From NCBI RefSeq assembly GCF_003029735.1, contig NZ_KZ686269.1, positions 310,001-374,000 of the forward strand: a stretch of DNA of 64,000 bases, given 5' to 3'. The position numbers and the translations under genes are program-made. The notes beneath the pieces were generated by a model. It was given only the letters and a program-made list of their open reading frames with translations. It did not search any database and was not told the origin of the DNA. Of the stretch, positions 25,212 to 33,908 are shown piece after piece. The first letter of the stretch is position 1. The number at the start of each line of letters is the position of its first letter. Source of the stretch: Pedobacter yulinensis. GTDB lineage: Bacteria; Bacteroidota; Bacteroidia; Sphingobacteriales; Sphingobacteriaceae.

Positions 25212-28200
25212 TTAAAATCCGACATTGATACCCAACGAAAACGCGCGTGGACGCGGATAACCGCCTGTATTGATGCCCAGCTCGCCAACTTCCGGATCGT
25301 ACCCGGGGTTGAACCTGGTAAATGTGTACAGGTTGTTCGCTGAAAGAAAAGCACGCAGGCTGTTCAGTCCTTTGATCATTCCGGGCTTAAAATTGTAGCC
25401 CAGGGTGATGTTCTGGATGCGTAAGAATGAGCCGTCTGTCAGGAAGAAGTCTGATGCCTTGTAGCCGCGGTTCGCGTTGGCGCGCGGAAAGTCATTGCTT
25501 GGGTTATCAGGCGTCCAGCGCAGGATCTGGCGGCTGGGGGTCATCTTGTTAAAGTCCCAAACCTCATTTCCCTGCACGCCATAGAGCTGTGCCGAAAGGT
25601 CAAAACCTTTATAACGCAGGTTTGTATTGATGCTGTACAGAAAGTCAGGGTTCGGGTTGCCGATCATCGTGCGGTCATTGGCATCGACGATACCATCGGG
25701 CACACCCTGAGGGCCCGAAATATCGAGGTATTTGATTTCGCCGGGCAGGGCCTCTGATCCGGTCAGTCCGGCAGCTACGCCCTCTTCAACGGTCTGGATG
25801 ATGCCTGCAGAACGGTATCCGTAAAACGCATACATCGGCTGGCCCAGGGTATAGGTGCTGATGCGCTGACGCACAGCTTCATATAGTGTCCCTACTTCGA
25901 CCCGGTTGCTTTCGCCCATGCTGATCACTTCGTTCCTGTTCAGGGTAAATGTACCGCCGAGGGTCCAGCTGAGGGCCGATCCGCGCAGCACTTCGGCATT
26001 GAAACCCAGTTCAAAACCGGTGTTTTTCACTTCACCGTCATTGATCCATTGCTGGTCATAACCGGCAGAAGGCGCGATCGTTTTCAGCCTGAGCAGGTCG
26101 TCGGTTTTTTTGATGTAGAAATCTGCCGTCACGGTGAAACGCTGATCCATCAGGCCGATGTCGATACCGGCATCGAACGAACGGGTCGTTTCCCAGCGCA
26201 GGCTGTTGTTACCGAGGCCGCCAACCACCGTGCGCCCTTGCTCATCATTGGCGCCGGCAAGCCCTGGCCCGAAACCGGTCTGGAAAGCAGCGCCTGTAAA
26301 ATAACGGTACGAACCGAAGCGGTCAAGTGTTTGGTAGGGGCTGATGCCCTGGTTGCCGGTCAGGCCATAACTGGCGCGAAGTTTCAATTCTGAGAAAACT
26401 TTCATCGACTTGATGAAGTTTTCCTCGTTCAGTTTCCAGGCAATGGCGCCCGAAGGAAAAAAAGCCCATTTGTTGTTGGCACCGAACTTTGTAGATCCGT
26501 CGGCACGAGCAGTGGCGGTAAACAGGTATTTATTGAACAACACGTAGTTCAGGCGCCCGTAATAGCTGTTCAGGTCGAACCGGCTCAGCCCGTTCGACAG
26601 CGATTTGGTAACCGCGGTTTCCAGGTTCTCGTTCAGCAGGTTGTCATTCACGAATTCTCTGCCAATCAGTGTGCTGGACCGGTTCACTGTTTTCTGAATC
26701 GTATTGCCCACAACAAGGTTAAACTGGTGGTCATCGCCAAAATTTTTGGTTGCGGTAAAATAATTTTCGTTCAGCAGGTCCGTGTAGTTGCCGTTATCGA
26801 TTGACCCGAAACCTTTGTTCTCAAAACCCCTGAACGTCACATCGCGCGGGTCGTACTGGTCGTTGATCGAATTGCCATATTTGGAGCTTAGCTGGCTTCT
26901 GAATTGCAGCCAACTTGTAATGCGCGCGTCCGCATACAGCGTACCGAACAAGTCAAAAGATTTACTGCGGCTCAGTACCCGGTTAGCCAGCGAGAGCGGG
27001 TTGCCGTAATCGGTGCTGCTCATTCTGAAATAATTGCCGTTTTCGTCGTATGCCGGAAAAATGCGGCTGCGGCCAACGCCAAGTCCGAAACCGGTGTTGT
27101 TGGTATAAGCCAGGACTACATTGGTTCCTACGGTGATCACCTTGTTCAGCTGTTGGCTCAGGTTAAGCCGGCCGGTATACTTGTCGAAACCGTTGTTGAT
27201 CGCAATGCCATCTTCGCTGTAATAATTTCCTGACAGGGCGTATTTGGTTTTCTCTGAACCACCGTCTGCACCAAGTGTATAACTTTGCGAGAACGGGTTC
27301 CGGTAAACCAGGTCGACCCAATCCGTGTCATACGGCCAGGGGCCTTTTCCCGGTGCGAGGCCGCGAAGTTCGGCGATAGAAGGGTAGTAGATGGTTCTGC
27401 TGCCTTCGCCAAAAGGACGGTTTATGCCGATATAAGGAATATCGGCAGCAATAGCCCCGCCGTTGATCGCCGCTTCGTTGGCATAAATGGCCTCATCGAC
27501 CGGGTCACGCCAGAGATCAGGTTTGTTAGACAGCGCGGAAAGCGTATTCAGTGAACTGAACGTAATGCGCGACTGCCCTGCTTTTCCTTTTTTGGTGGTC
27601 ACAAGGATCACGCCGTTAGCGGCCCGGGAACCATAAATGGCTGCAGAAGAGGCGTCTTTCAGAACCTCGATGCTTTCAATGTCTTCAGGGTTGATCTGTT
27701 TCAAATTTCCCGCATCGCCAAACGGAAGTCCGTCTACGACCATGAGCGGGTCTTTGGAGCCGTTAAGCGAGCTAGCACCGCGTATGCGGATGGTGGCGCC
27801 CGAACCGGGCTGGCCGCCGGAAGTAATGACCTGGACACCGGCAATCTTGCCCTGCAGCAGCTGATCTACCGATGCAGCAGGCGTACGGTTCAGTTCACTG
27901 CCTTTAAGGGTCGCTACCGAGCCGGTCAGATCGCTCTTTTTTACCGCGCCGTAACCGACAACGACCACATCGTCCAGGTTTTGATTGTCTGCCTTCATGG
28001 AAACATTCAGGCTGGTTTGGGTTGCGCTCACGCCGATTTCGCGGGTTTGCATGCCTACATAGGTAAACACCAGCACCTGGTTGCCCGAAATGCCAATGGA
28101 AAAATTGCCATCAGGATCTGTCGAGCTGCGGGTGTTCTCGCCTTTAACGGCAACGACGACGCCCGGAAGGCCGGCGCCGTTCTCGTCGGTTACGTGCCCC

Positions 28201-28289
28201 CGCACCGTCCTGGTTTGCGCAAATAGCGGACCCGAAGCGGCAAAGAAAAACAGGATACAGGCAAGTACCGTGTACAGAGTTTTGTTCAT
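25212..28289 (-). CDS. SusC/RagA family TonB-linked outer-membrane transporter
   Basis: 1025 residues. Signal peptide 1-25 (SGPLFAQ), carboxypeptidase-like regulatory domain about 27-110 (TVRGHVTDENGAGLPGVVVAVKG ... VFTYVGMQTREIGV), then the SusC TonB-box-type segment DDVVVVGYGAVKKSDLTGSV, plug (LLQGKIAGVQV, ATIRIRGASSLNGS, PLMVVDGLPFG, IEVLKDASSAAIYGSRAANGVILVTTKKGK) and a long barrel ending RPRAFSLGINVGF. No N-terminal secretin/STN domain is visible, so it is unlikely to use an anti-sigma partner, consistent with control by the adjacent AraC regulator. First gene of the six-gene mannan operon; -7 box at 28333. Confidence 0.96.
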   Translation of the reverse strand: MNKTLYTVLACILFFFAASGPLFAQTRTVRGHVTDENGAGLPGVVVAVKGENTRSSTDPDGNFSIGISGNQVLVFTYVGMQTREIGVSATQTSLNVSMKADNQNLDDVVVVGYGAVKKSDLTGSVATLKGSELNRTPAASVDQLLQGKIAGVQVITSGGQPGSGATIRIRGASSLNGSKDPLMVVDGLPFGDAGNLKQINPEDIESIEVLKDASSAAIYGSRAANGVILVTTKKGKAGQSRITFSSLNTLSALSNKPDLWRDPVDEAIYANEAAINGGAIAADIPYIGINRPFGEGSRTIYYPSIAELRGLAPGKGPWPYDTDWVDLVYRNPFSQSYTLGADGGSEKTKYALSGNYYSEDGIAINNGFDKYTGRLNLSQQLNKVITVGTNVVLAYTNNTGFGLGVGRSRIFPAYDENGNYFRMSSTDYGNPLSLANRVLSRSKSFDLFGTLYADARITSWLQFRSQLSSKYGNSINDQYDPRDVTFRGFENKGFGSIDNGNYTDLLNENYFTATKNFGDDHQFNLVVGNTIQKTVNRSSTLIGREFVNDNLLNENLETAVTKSLSNGLSRFDLNSYYGRLNYVLFNKYLFTATARADGSTKFGANNKWAFFPSGAIAWKLNEENFIKSMKVFSELKLRASYGLTGNQGISPYQTLDRFGSYRYFTGAAFQTGFGPGLAGANDEQGRTVVGGLGNNSLRWETTRSFDAGIDIGLMDQRFTVTADFYIKKTDDLLRLKTIAPSAGYDQQWINDGEVKNTGFELGFNAEVLRGSALSWTLGGTFTLNRNEVISMGESNRVEVGTLYEAVRQRISTYTLGQPMYAFYGYRSAGIIQTVEEGVAAGLTGSEALPGEIKYLDISGPQGVPDGIVDANDRTMIGNPNPDFLYSINTNLRYKGFDLSAQLYGVQGNEVWDFNKMTPSRQILRWTPDNPSNDFPRANANRGYKASDFFLTDGSFLRIQNITLGYNFKPGMIKGLNSLRAFLSANNLYTFTRFNPGYDPEVGELGINTGGYPRPRAFSLGINVGF

Positions 28290-28623
28290 AAGATTTGCTA
28301 ATTGAATATTTGGTTGTCGATTTGGTTCGGCTCAAAGATAGCGGCCACGCCTGCGCGCTCCTTAATAGTATTTTAACATTTGCTTATATTTAATTATGTT
28401 TTCGGGCTGATTTTCCGGGAACCTGCAGGTTGGTACTATTCTGACGCCGGCAACTGCTGCTGGAGAATTGTGTTCAGGTTTCCGGCCATTTCGGGTTTGT
28501 GAGAGAAGCGCTTGTATTTTTTAAAGCTTTTGACAGGGGTTTATAGGCCGGCATATAGAGCCGACCGGCGCGATTGCTTAAAAACAAGACTGATGTTTTT
28601 TTAACAATTTATTGTCTTTTTTT
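28290..28623. other. Divergent control region of the mannan operon and AraC gene
   Basis: AT-rich region holding the leftward SusC promoter (-7 at 28333-28340) and the rightward AraC promoter; a sigma70-like pair, TTGACA at 28530-28535 and TATAGA at 28554-28559 with an 18-nt spacer, may serve the latter. No gene seen. The AraC protein would be expected to bind here. Confidence 0.5.
28333..28340 (-). promoter_or_regulatory. Bacteroidota -7 promoter element for the SusC operon
   Basis: Minus strand reads TATCTTTG, an exact TAnnTTTG match, 43 bp upstream of the SusC ATG. No good -33 TTG at the usual distance, as expected for an activator-dependent promoter. Confidence 0.65.
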
Positions 28624-29571
28624 ATGAATACCTGGCATGTTCAGGCAGCAATAGAAGATTTCTATTATTTTAGCATGGAACCAAATAGAAACCCTATGTA
28701 CAACGGCATGATCCGGGAAATCACCCCGCTCACTGTACACGATTGTTTTACCATTTTCTCGCGTGTCAAATCTGAATTTGATTTTCCGCTCCATCACCAT
28801 GAAGAGATGGAGCTTAACCTGATCCTCGATGCCCCGGGCGCCAAACGAATTGTGGGTGACCACATGGAAGATATAACCGATAAGGAACTGGTGTTTGTAA
28901 GCTCAAACCTGCCGCATGGCTGGTTCATGCACAATTGTACCAGTACAGAGATCAGGGAATTTACGATTCAGTTCCACAAGGACCTGATCGATGAGAAATT
29001 TTTGCGGCGCAACCAGCTCAGTCAGATCAGAAAGATGTTTGAACAGGCCAAACAGGGCATTCTTTTTACACGGGAAGCCGTTGAAGAAATTACCCCGCGT
29101 ATTCTTGCGCTGGTCGATAAACGCGGCTTTGGGTCGATCCTGGAGCTCCTCTCTATCTTGCACGCGCTCTCCAACTCGAAGAACTACCGCACCCTGTCTG
29201 ATGCCAGCTTTACCAATGAGAACTACAATTTTAACAGCAGGCGAATTGAAAAAGTGTTCGAGTATATGAACAGCAATTTTCACAAGCTCATCAGCCTGGC
29301 CGATGTGGCTAAAATAGCCAACATGCCAGAGGCTTCTTTCAGCCGCTTCATTAAGAAACGCACAGGTTACAGCTTTATAGACAGCCTGAATGAGATCCGG
29401 CTTGGGCACGTGTCGCGCATGCTCATTGATACCACCCATTCCGTTTCTGAGATCGCTTTCAAGTGCGGTTTCAACAACATGGCGAATTTCAACCGCACAT
29501 TCAAAAACAAAAAAGGCTGCACGCCGAAAGAGTTCCGCGAAAGTTATCTTGGCACGCGGGTGTTTGTCTGA
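28624..29571 (+). CDS. AraC-family transcriptional regulator
   Basis: 315 residues from ATG 28624; later ATGs at 28675 and 28696 are possible because homologues of this type usually begin close to REITPLT. N-terminal cupin-like sensor domain (REITPLTVHDCFTIFSRVKSEFDFPLHHHEEMELNLI ... VFVSSNLPHGWFM), C-terminal pair of helix-turn-helix motifs (about 215-305: ISLADVAKIANMPEASFSRFIKKRTGYSFIDSLNEIRL and SVSEIAFKCGFNNMANFNRTFKNKKGCTPKEFRES). Divergent from SusC, so the likely activator of the mannan operon with mannobiose or a similar oligosaccharide as ligand (inference). Its 3' end overlaps the convergent GH26 gene by 28 bp. Confidence 0.92.
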   Translation: MNTWHVQAAIEDFYYFSMEPNRNPMYNGMIREITPLTVHDCFTIFSRVKSEFDFPLHHHEEMELNLILDAPGAKRIVGDHMEDITDKELVFVSSNLPHGWFMHNCTSTEIREFTIQFHKDLIDEKFLRRNQLSQIRKMFEQAKQGILFTREAVEEITPRILALVDKRGFGSILELLSILHALSNSKNYRTLSDASFTNENYNFNSRRIEKVFEYMNSNFHKLISLADVAKIANMPEASFSRFIKKRTGYSFIDSLNEIRLGHVSRMLIDTTHSVSEIAFKCGFNNMANFNRTFKNKKGCTPKEFRESYLGTRVFV

Positions 29572-30563
29572 AATTTTGCGGCTTTCAGTTTCTCCAGGGT
29601 AAGTACCCGCGGGTCGGCAAACAGCCTCCGTATGGCCGCCTCTGTATTGTATTTATAGACCAGCTCCGACCAGCCCATAAAAAAAGTCCAGTGGGGTTGA
29701 GCGGCAAGGACCTCGGCGGTAGGGTAGACCTGGCACTCGCCGAGCGCAATCGGCTTTTCGCCTGCAGTTTTTTTAATGATCTCGTACTTTGTGTTAGAGA
29801 AACCGGTTTTGTCGTCGTAAATGTCAAGGGCAAGGACGTCCCAGTACGCTTCGCCGGGGTTATAATTTACCGCGTCCTGCGCGAGCGTTTCGAAATCCTG
29901 AATGTCCCAGACCCAGATCAGGTTGTCCAGTTTCTTTACCTGTGTCAGGTAATCGTGGGTAAGCCGGTACAGATTACGTGTCCCCTCGGGGCCAGGCCGA
30001 CCACCCCACCAGAAAACACCCTGGTTCATTTCATGCAGCGGCCGCCAGAGCACCTCGACACCAGCCTTTTGCAGCTGCTGCAGGTAAGGAGCAACGGCAT
30101 CCATACGTTGTTTCCAGCGTTTATTGAGTGCAGAGCCATCGGTAATCAGGTCCTTCCACTGTGCATCGCTGAGTTTGCTCAGCACGCCCTGCTTGTCCCA
30201 GGCGCAGGGTTCTTCAAGTGCCGGATTGCAGGCATGCCACATGATGTTTACTACGGCACCACGCTGCCACTGCCGGATGGCTTCATCGACCATCTTCTGC
30301 CGTGCGGCAATGTTTTCTGTCTGGAAAAGGAAGTCGCCGCTCCACAGGGCAGGGTATTGACCGGTCGTTTTTTTGATCGCGTCTGTCCAACGGGCAGGGG
30401 TATCGTTCGGTTCCCGGTTGTGAATGCCTGAAAGCACCTGTTTACCACTGATCTTGTAGAGCAGCTGGAGCGTTTTGAAACGTTTGACCCTGGCGCTTTG
30501 TTGCGCCATAATGGTTGTCTGGCTTGTTACTGCCAATATAAGGAGGGTAAGAATGGCTTTCAT
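29544..30563 (-). CDS. GH26 endo-beta-1,4-mannanase, periplasmic type
   Basis: 339 residues from ATG 30563 (ATG 30575 adds MQHI). It has an ordinary signal peptide (MKAILTLLILAVTSQTTIMAQ) with no lipobox, so periplasmic, unlike the lipoprotein GH26 at 21635. GH26 marks: SGIHNREPN, ALWSGDFLFQ, acid/base Glu178 in WRPLHEMNQGVFWWGG, nucleophile Glu276 in PIALGECQVYP. The split into a surface and a periplasmic GH26 parallels the BoMan26B/BoMan26A pair of Bacteroides ovatus, where the periplasmic enzyme releases mannobiose. Convergent with and overlapping the AraC gene; no gene follows on its strand before that. Confidence 0.94.
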   Translation of the reverse strand: MKAILTLLILAVTSQTTIMAQQSARVKRFKTLQLLYKISGKQVLSGIHNREPNDTPARWTDAIKKTTGQYPALWSGDFLFQTENIAARQKMVDEAIRQWQRGAVVNIMWHACNPALEEPCAWDKQGVLSKLSDAQWKDLITDGSALNKRWKQRMDAVAPYLQQLQKAGVEVLWRPLHEMNQGVFWWGGRPGPEGTRNLYRLTHDYLTQVKKLDNLIWVWDIQDFETLAQDAVNYNPGEAYWDVLALDIYDDKTGFSNTKYEIIKKTAGEKPIALGECQVYPTAEVLAAQPHWTFFMGWSELVYKYNTEAAIRRLFADPRVLTLEKLKAAKFQTNTRVPR

Positions 30564-30801
30564 TATGTGTTGCATTTACGCTCAAAAATAGCTTTAGCCT
30601 GCAACCGATGCTAATATTAAATTGACAAATCCTGGTGTTTTACGGCATGGAGGCCTCACGCAGGCACGACCCGCTTTGCAGGTGACCCGCCAAGTCGACC
30701 CTCAGCAGGTGCCGCCTAGGCAGTAACCAGGTGTGCTGCAAACGCAAAAGATGGTCAGGCCACCGGCAAGCCTAAAAATACCAACAAATGTCAAAAATGT
30801 A

Positions 30802-30834
30802 TTGCAGCGCTGCCAGGTCGCAGCTGTAGTTTTG
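30802..30834 (+). promoter_or_regulatory. Bacteroidota promoter for the GH30 operon
   Basis: TTG at 30802-30804, 22-nt spacer, and TAGTTTTG at 30827-30834 (exact TAnnTTTG), 22 bp before the GH30 ATG. The best-formed promoter in the mannan region. The remaining 30564-30800 interval shows no gene. Confidence 0.65.
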
Positions 30835-30856
30835 AACTGACCAAAATTGACCGTGT

Positions 30857-32257
30857 ATGTCTCCGATAAAACTTCGCATGGCTTGCCTGCCTGTTGTGAT
30901 TTTCGCCGTTTTATTTCGCCCCTTTCAGAGCCAATGCCAGCCTGTTGTGCAATCCTGGCTAACCAGCATGGATCAGCGAAACCTGCTTGCCGCGCAGCGC
31001 GCTGTAAACTTGGCCGGGTATAGCCAGGGCGGGACAGCTGACATTATCGTGGACCAGTCGGTCCGCTACCAGCCTGTTGAAGGTTTTGGTTTTGCGTTGA
31101 CCGGGGGCAGCGCCCAACACCTCATTGCGATGGATCCGGCAAAGCGGAAAATGCTGCTCCGGGAACTGTTTGGCCGGGAAGGCATTGGCATCAGTTACCT
31201 GCGGCTGAGCATCGGCGCTTCAGATCTGAACGCCTTTGTGTTTTCTTACAATGACCTTCCTGCAGGGGAAACCGATGTAAAACTGGAAAAGTTCAGCCTG
31301 GCACAGGATGAACTGGATGTGGTGCCTGTTCTCAAGGAAATTCTCGCCATTTCGCCTGACATCCGGATACTTGGTTCGCCGTGGTCTGCACCCGTTTGGA
31401 TGAAATCGAACGGCAAAGTGCAGGGCGGCCGCCTGAAAGATGAATACTATGATGTGTACGGAGATTATTTTATCCGTTACATCCGGGCCATGTCCCGGCA
31501 CGGCATCCGGATCGACGCGGTCACTGTGCAGAACGAGCCGTTTAATGACGGCAATACGCCCAGCATGCAGTTCCTGGCCAAAGAACAGCTCCGGTTTGTT
31601 CGTGATTACCTGGGGCCCAAACTGGCGGCAGCCGGGCTGAAAACAAAGCTCATTTTATACGACCACAACTGCGACGCGCCCGAATACCCCATAGCCATTC
31701 TTACAGACCCCCAGGCCAGGAAATACGTTGCTGGCACGGGCTTTCATCTGTATGCAGGACCGGTCAGTGCCATGAGCAAAGTACACGACGCCTTCCCTGA
31801 TAAAGGCCTTTATTTTACAGAAATGATGGCTGTTAACCGCAAGGAATTTAACGTAGCGGCACCAGTTGCCCGGATCGTGATCGGGGCCACCCGCAACTGG
31901 AGCAGGAACGTGATCCTGTGGAACCTGGCCGCAGACCAGAACGACGACCCGCATACCGGCAATGGTGGCTGTTCGATGTGTCAGGGAGCAATCACGATTG
32001 AAGGCAATCAGGTAACCCGTAACCTGGCGTATTACACGATCGCCCATGCCTCTAAATTTGTGCCCCCCGGGTCGGTTCGTATAGCCAGTACGTCAAGCGG
32101 GCCGCTTGCACACGTTGCCTTTTCGACCCCCGGAGGCCAAACGGTGCTGCTGGTGGCCAACAACAGCAAAACTGCGCAGGAATTTACGGCCGGTGCTGCG
32201 ACCGGCTTTTTTAAAGCCCGCCTGGAACATGGTTCAGTAGTTACTTATACCTGGTAA
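30857..32257 (+). CDS. GH30-family glycosidase
   Basis: 466 residues with N-terminal signal sequence (CLPVVIFAVLF ... SQCQ), exported. GH30 layout: YQPVEGFGFALTGGSA, GISYLRLSIGASDLN, ILGSPWSAPVWMKSNG, acid/base Glu227 in TVQNEPFN, FHLYAG, nucleophile Glu322 in LYFTEMMAV, NWSRNVILWNLAADQNDDPHTG, then the C-terminal beta-sandwich side domain. GH30 subfamilies 1 and 3 with this SIGASD pattern are beta-glucosidase/endo-beta-1,6-glucanase types, so it may attack glucosyl units in glucomannan or an accompanying beta-glucan (inference). First of three exported enzymes; the esterase starts 3 bp after its stop. Confidence 0.9.
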   Translation: MSPIKLRMACLPVVIFAVLFRPFQSQCQPVVQSWLTSMDQRNLLAAQRAVNLAGYSQGGTADIIVDQSVRYQPVEGFGFALTGGSAQHLIAMDPAKRKMLLRELFGREGIGISYLRLSIGASDLNAFVFSYNDLPAGETDVKLEKFSLAQDELDVVPVLKEILAISPDIRILGSPWSAPVWMKSNGKVQGGRLKDEYYDVYGDYFIRYIRAMSRHGIRIDAVTVQNEPFNDGNTPSMQFLAKEQLRFVRDYLGPKLAAAGLKTKLILYDHNCDAPEYPIAILTDPQARKYVAGTGFHLYAGPVSAMSKVHDAFPDKGLYFTEMMAVNRKEFNVAAPVARIVIGATRNWSRNVILWNLAADQNDDPHTGNGGCSMCQGAITIEGNQVTRNLAYYTIAHASKFVPPGSVRIASTSSGPLAHVAFSTPGGQTVLLVANNSKTAQEFTAGAATGFFKARLEHGSVVTYTW

Positions 32258-32260
32258 ATT

Positions 32261-33826
32261 ATGAAACAACATTTTTTTATGCTCCTGCTTGTGGTGCTTG
32301 CGCAGCAGATATTGGCACAGTCAAAGACGGCAGGGCCCGGCGGGCTCGTAGTAGGCACGACAAACGGCCGCCTGCAGGGCGCTATGGATGGTCCGCTGGT
32401 CCGGGTATTTCGCGGCATACCCTTCGCTGCCCCACCACTGGGCAGCCTGCGCTGGAAAGCGCCGCAGCCCGTAAAAAGCTGGAAAGGCATTCGCCCGGCA
32501 ACCCGGTTTGGTCCGCGGCCGCATCAGCGGCAGCGCTATGACGACATGATCTTCAGAAGTCCGGCAGAATCGGAGGATTGCCTGTACCTGAACGTATGGG
32601 CGCCTGCCACAGCATCGGGCAAACCCCTTCCGGTGCTGGTTTATTTTTATGGCGGAGGCTTTTCATCGGGCGATGGCTCGGAGGCCCGTTATGACGGCAG
32701 GCGGCTGGCCGAAAATAAGGTGATCATGGTAACCGTCAATTACCGGCTCGGGCTGTTCGGTTTTTTCGTTCACCCGGAATTGACGGCAGAAAGCCGTTTT
32801 GGTGCATCTGGCAACTATGGCCTGCTTGATCAGCATGCGGCACTGCAATGGGTCAAAAAAAATATTGCCGCTTTTGGCGGCGACCCCGGGCGCATCACCA
32901 TCGGCGGCGAATCGGCGGGGTCCATGTCGGTTTCGGCACAGGTCGCGTCGCCGCTGTCTAAAGGGCTTTTTCATGCCGCCATTGCGCAGAGCGGATCATT
33001 GCTGGGCAATGACTGGCTTACCGCGAGGGCAAAGGCCGAAAAATACGGACTTGATTTTCAAAAAAGGGCAGGGGTTGCTTCGCTGGCTGCACTGCGCAGG
33101 TTGCCGGCGGCCCGGCTGCATAAACTGGCGGCAGATTTTTGGTTTCCGCCTGTCATAGATGGCTATTTCTTGCCCGAGCATCCGTTACAGCTCTATTCGA
33201 CAGGGCGGCAGCTGGACATCCCGCTCATGGCTGGCTGGACGACCGCCGAACGTGCTGCGGGAGCCGTTCTCGAAAATGCCAAGCCGACCGTGGCCAATTA
33301 CAGAAAAGCCGTTGATCGCCTGTACGGACCGCTCGCGGCGGGTATACTGGAAATTTACCCGGCCAGCCAGGACTCGCTGGTGGAACGAATGGCTACCGCG
33401 CTTGCCAGCGATCGCTTCATTGCTTATGGCACCTGGAAGTTGATCGACGTGCACAGCAAAACGAATGGTTTTCCGGTTTATCAATACTTGTTCGCGCGCA
33501 AACGGACCGGATTCAAGGGGCCCGGTGCTGATTATAACAATCCTTTCGGCGCCGTTCATGCATCTGATATCGAGTATGCCCTGGCCAACCTGGACCAAAA
33601 TACCCGTTATGCCTGGCAACCTGCTGACCAGCAGGCCTCAGAAACCTGGTTCAGGTACCTGCTCAACTTTCTGCGCAGCGGCAACCCGAACGGGACCGGC
33701 CTGGCTGAATGGCCCGGACTGCGCAGCAGCATCCCCAAAGTCATGGTGATCGACTCGGTGAGCCACGCCCTGCCCGAGCCGCACGGAAAACGTTACAGCC
33801 AGCTTGACCAATTGCTCCATCCGTAA
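32261..33826 (+). CDS. Exported type-B carboxylesterase
   Basis: 521 residues; signal peptide 1-20 (VVLAQQILAQ). Type-B carboxylesterase features: GRLQGAMDGPLVRVFRGIPFAAPPLG, EDCLYLNVWAP, oxyanion hole FYGGGF, VTVNYRLGLFGFF, nucleophile Ser218 in ITIGGESAGSMSV, and a C-terminal catalytic His region (FGAVHASDIEYAL). In this setting it may remove acetyl groups from mannan or glucomannan so GH26/GH5 can cut, but the family is broad and this is inference. Tightly coupled to the GH30 gene upstream; 82 bp precede the next enzyme. Confidence 0.88.
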   Translation: MKQHFFMLLLVVLAQQILAQSKTAGPGGLVVGTTNGRLQGAMDGPLVRVFRGIPFAAPPLGSLRWKAPQPVKSWKGIRPATRFGPRPHQRQRYDDMIFRSPAESEDCLYLNVWAPATASGKPLPVLVYFYGGGFSSGDGSEARYDGRRLAENKVIMVTVNYRLGLFGFFVHPELTAESRFGASGNYGLLDQHAALQWVKKNIAAFGGDPGRITIGGESAGSMSVSAQVASPLSKGLFHAAIAQSGSLLGNDWLTARAKAEKYGLDFQKRAGVASLAALRRLPAARLHKLAADFWFPPVIDGYFLPEHPLQLYSTGRQLDIPLMAGWTTAERAAGAVLENAKPTVANYRKAVDRLYGPLAAGILEIYPASQDSLVERMATALASDRFIAYGTWKLIDVHSKTNGFPVYQYLFARKRTGFKGPGADYNNPFGAVHASDIEYALANLDQNTRYAWQPADQQASETWFRYLLNFLRSGNPNGTGLAEWPGLRSSIPKVMVIDSVSHALPEPHGKRYSQLDQLLHP

Positions 33827-33908
33827 AATACCAGGGTCCGGACGGCGGCAGGGGGGCATGATCATCCTTACTGAATCGACCGCCGCATCTGCTTAAGAAA
33901 CTAATACC

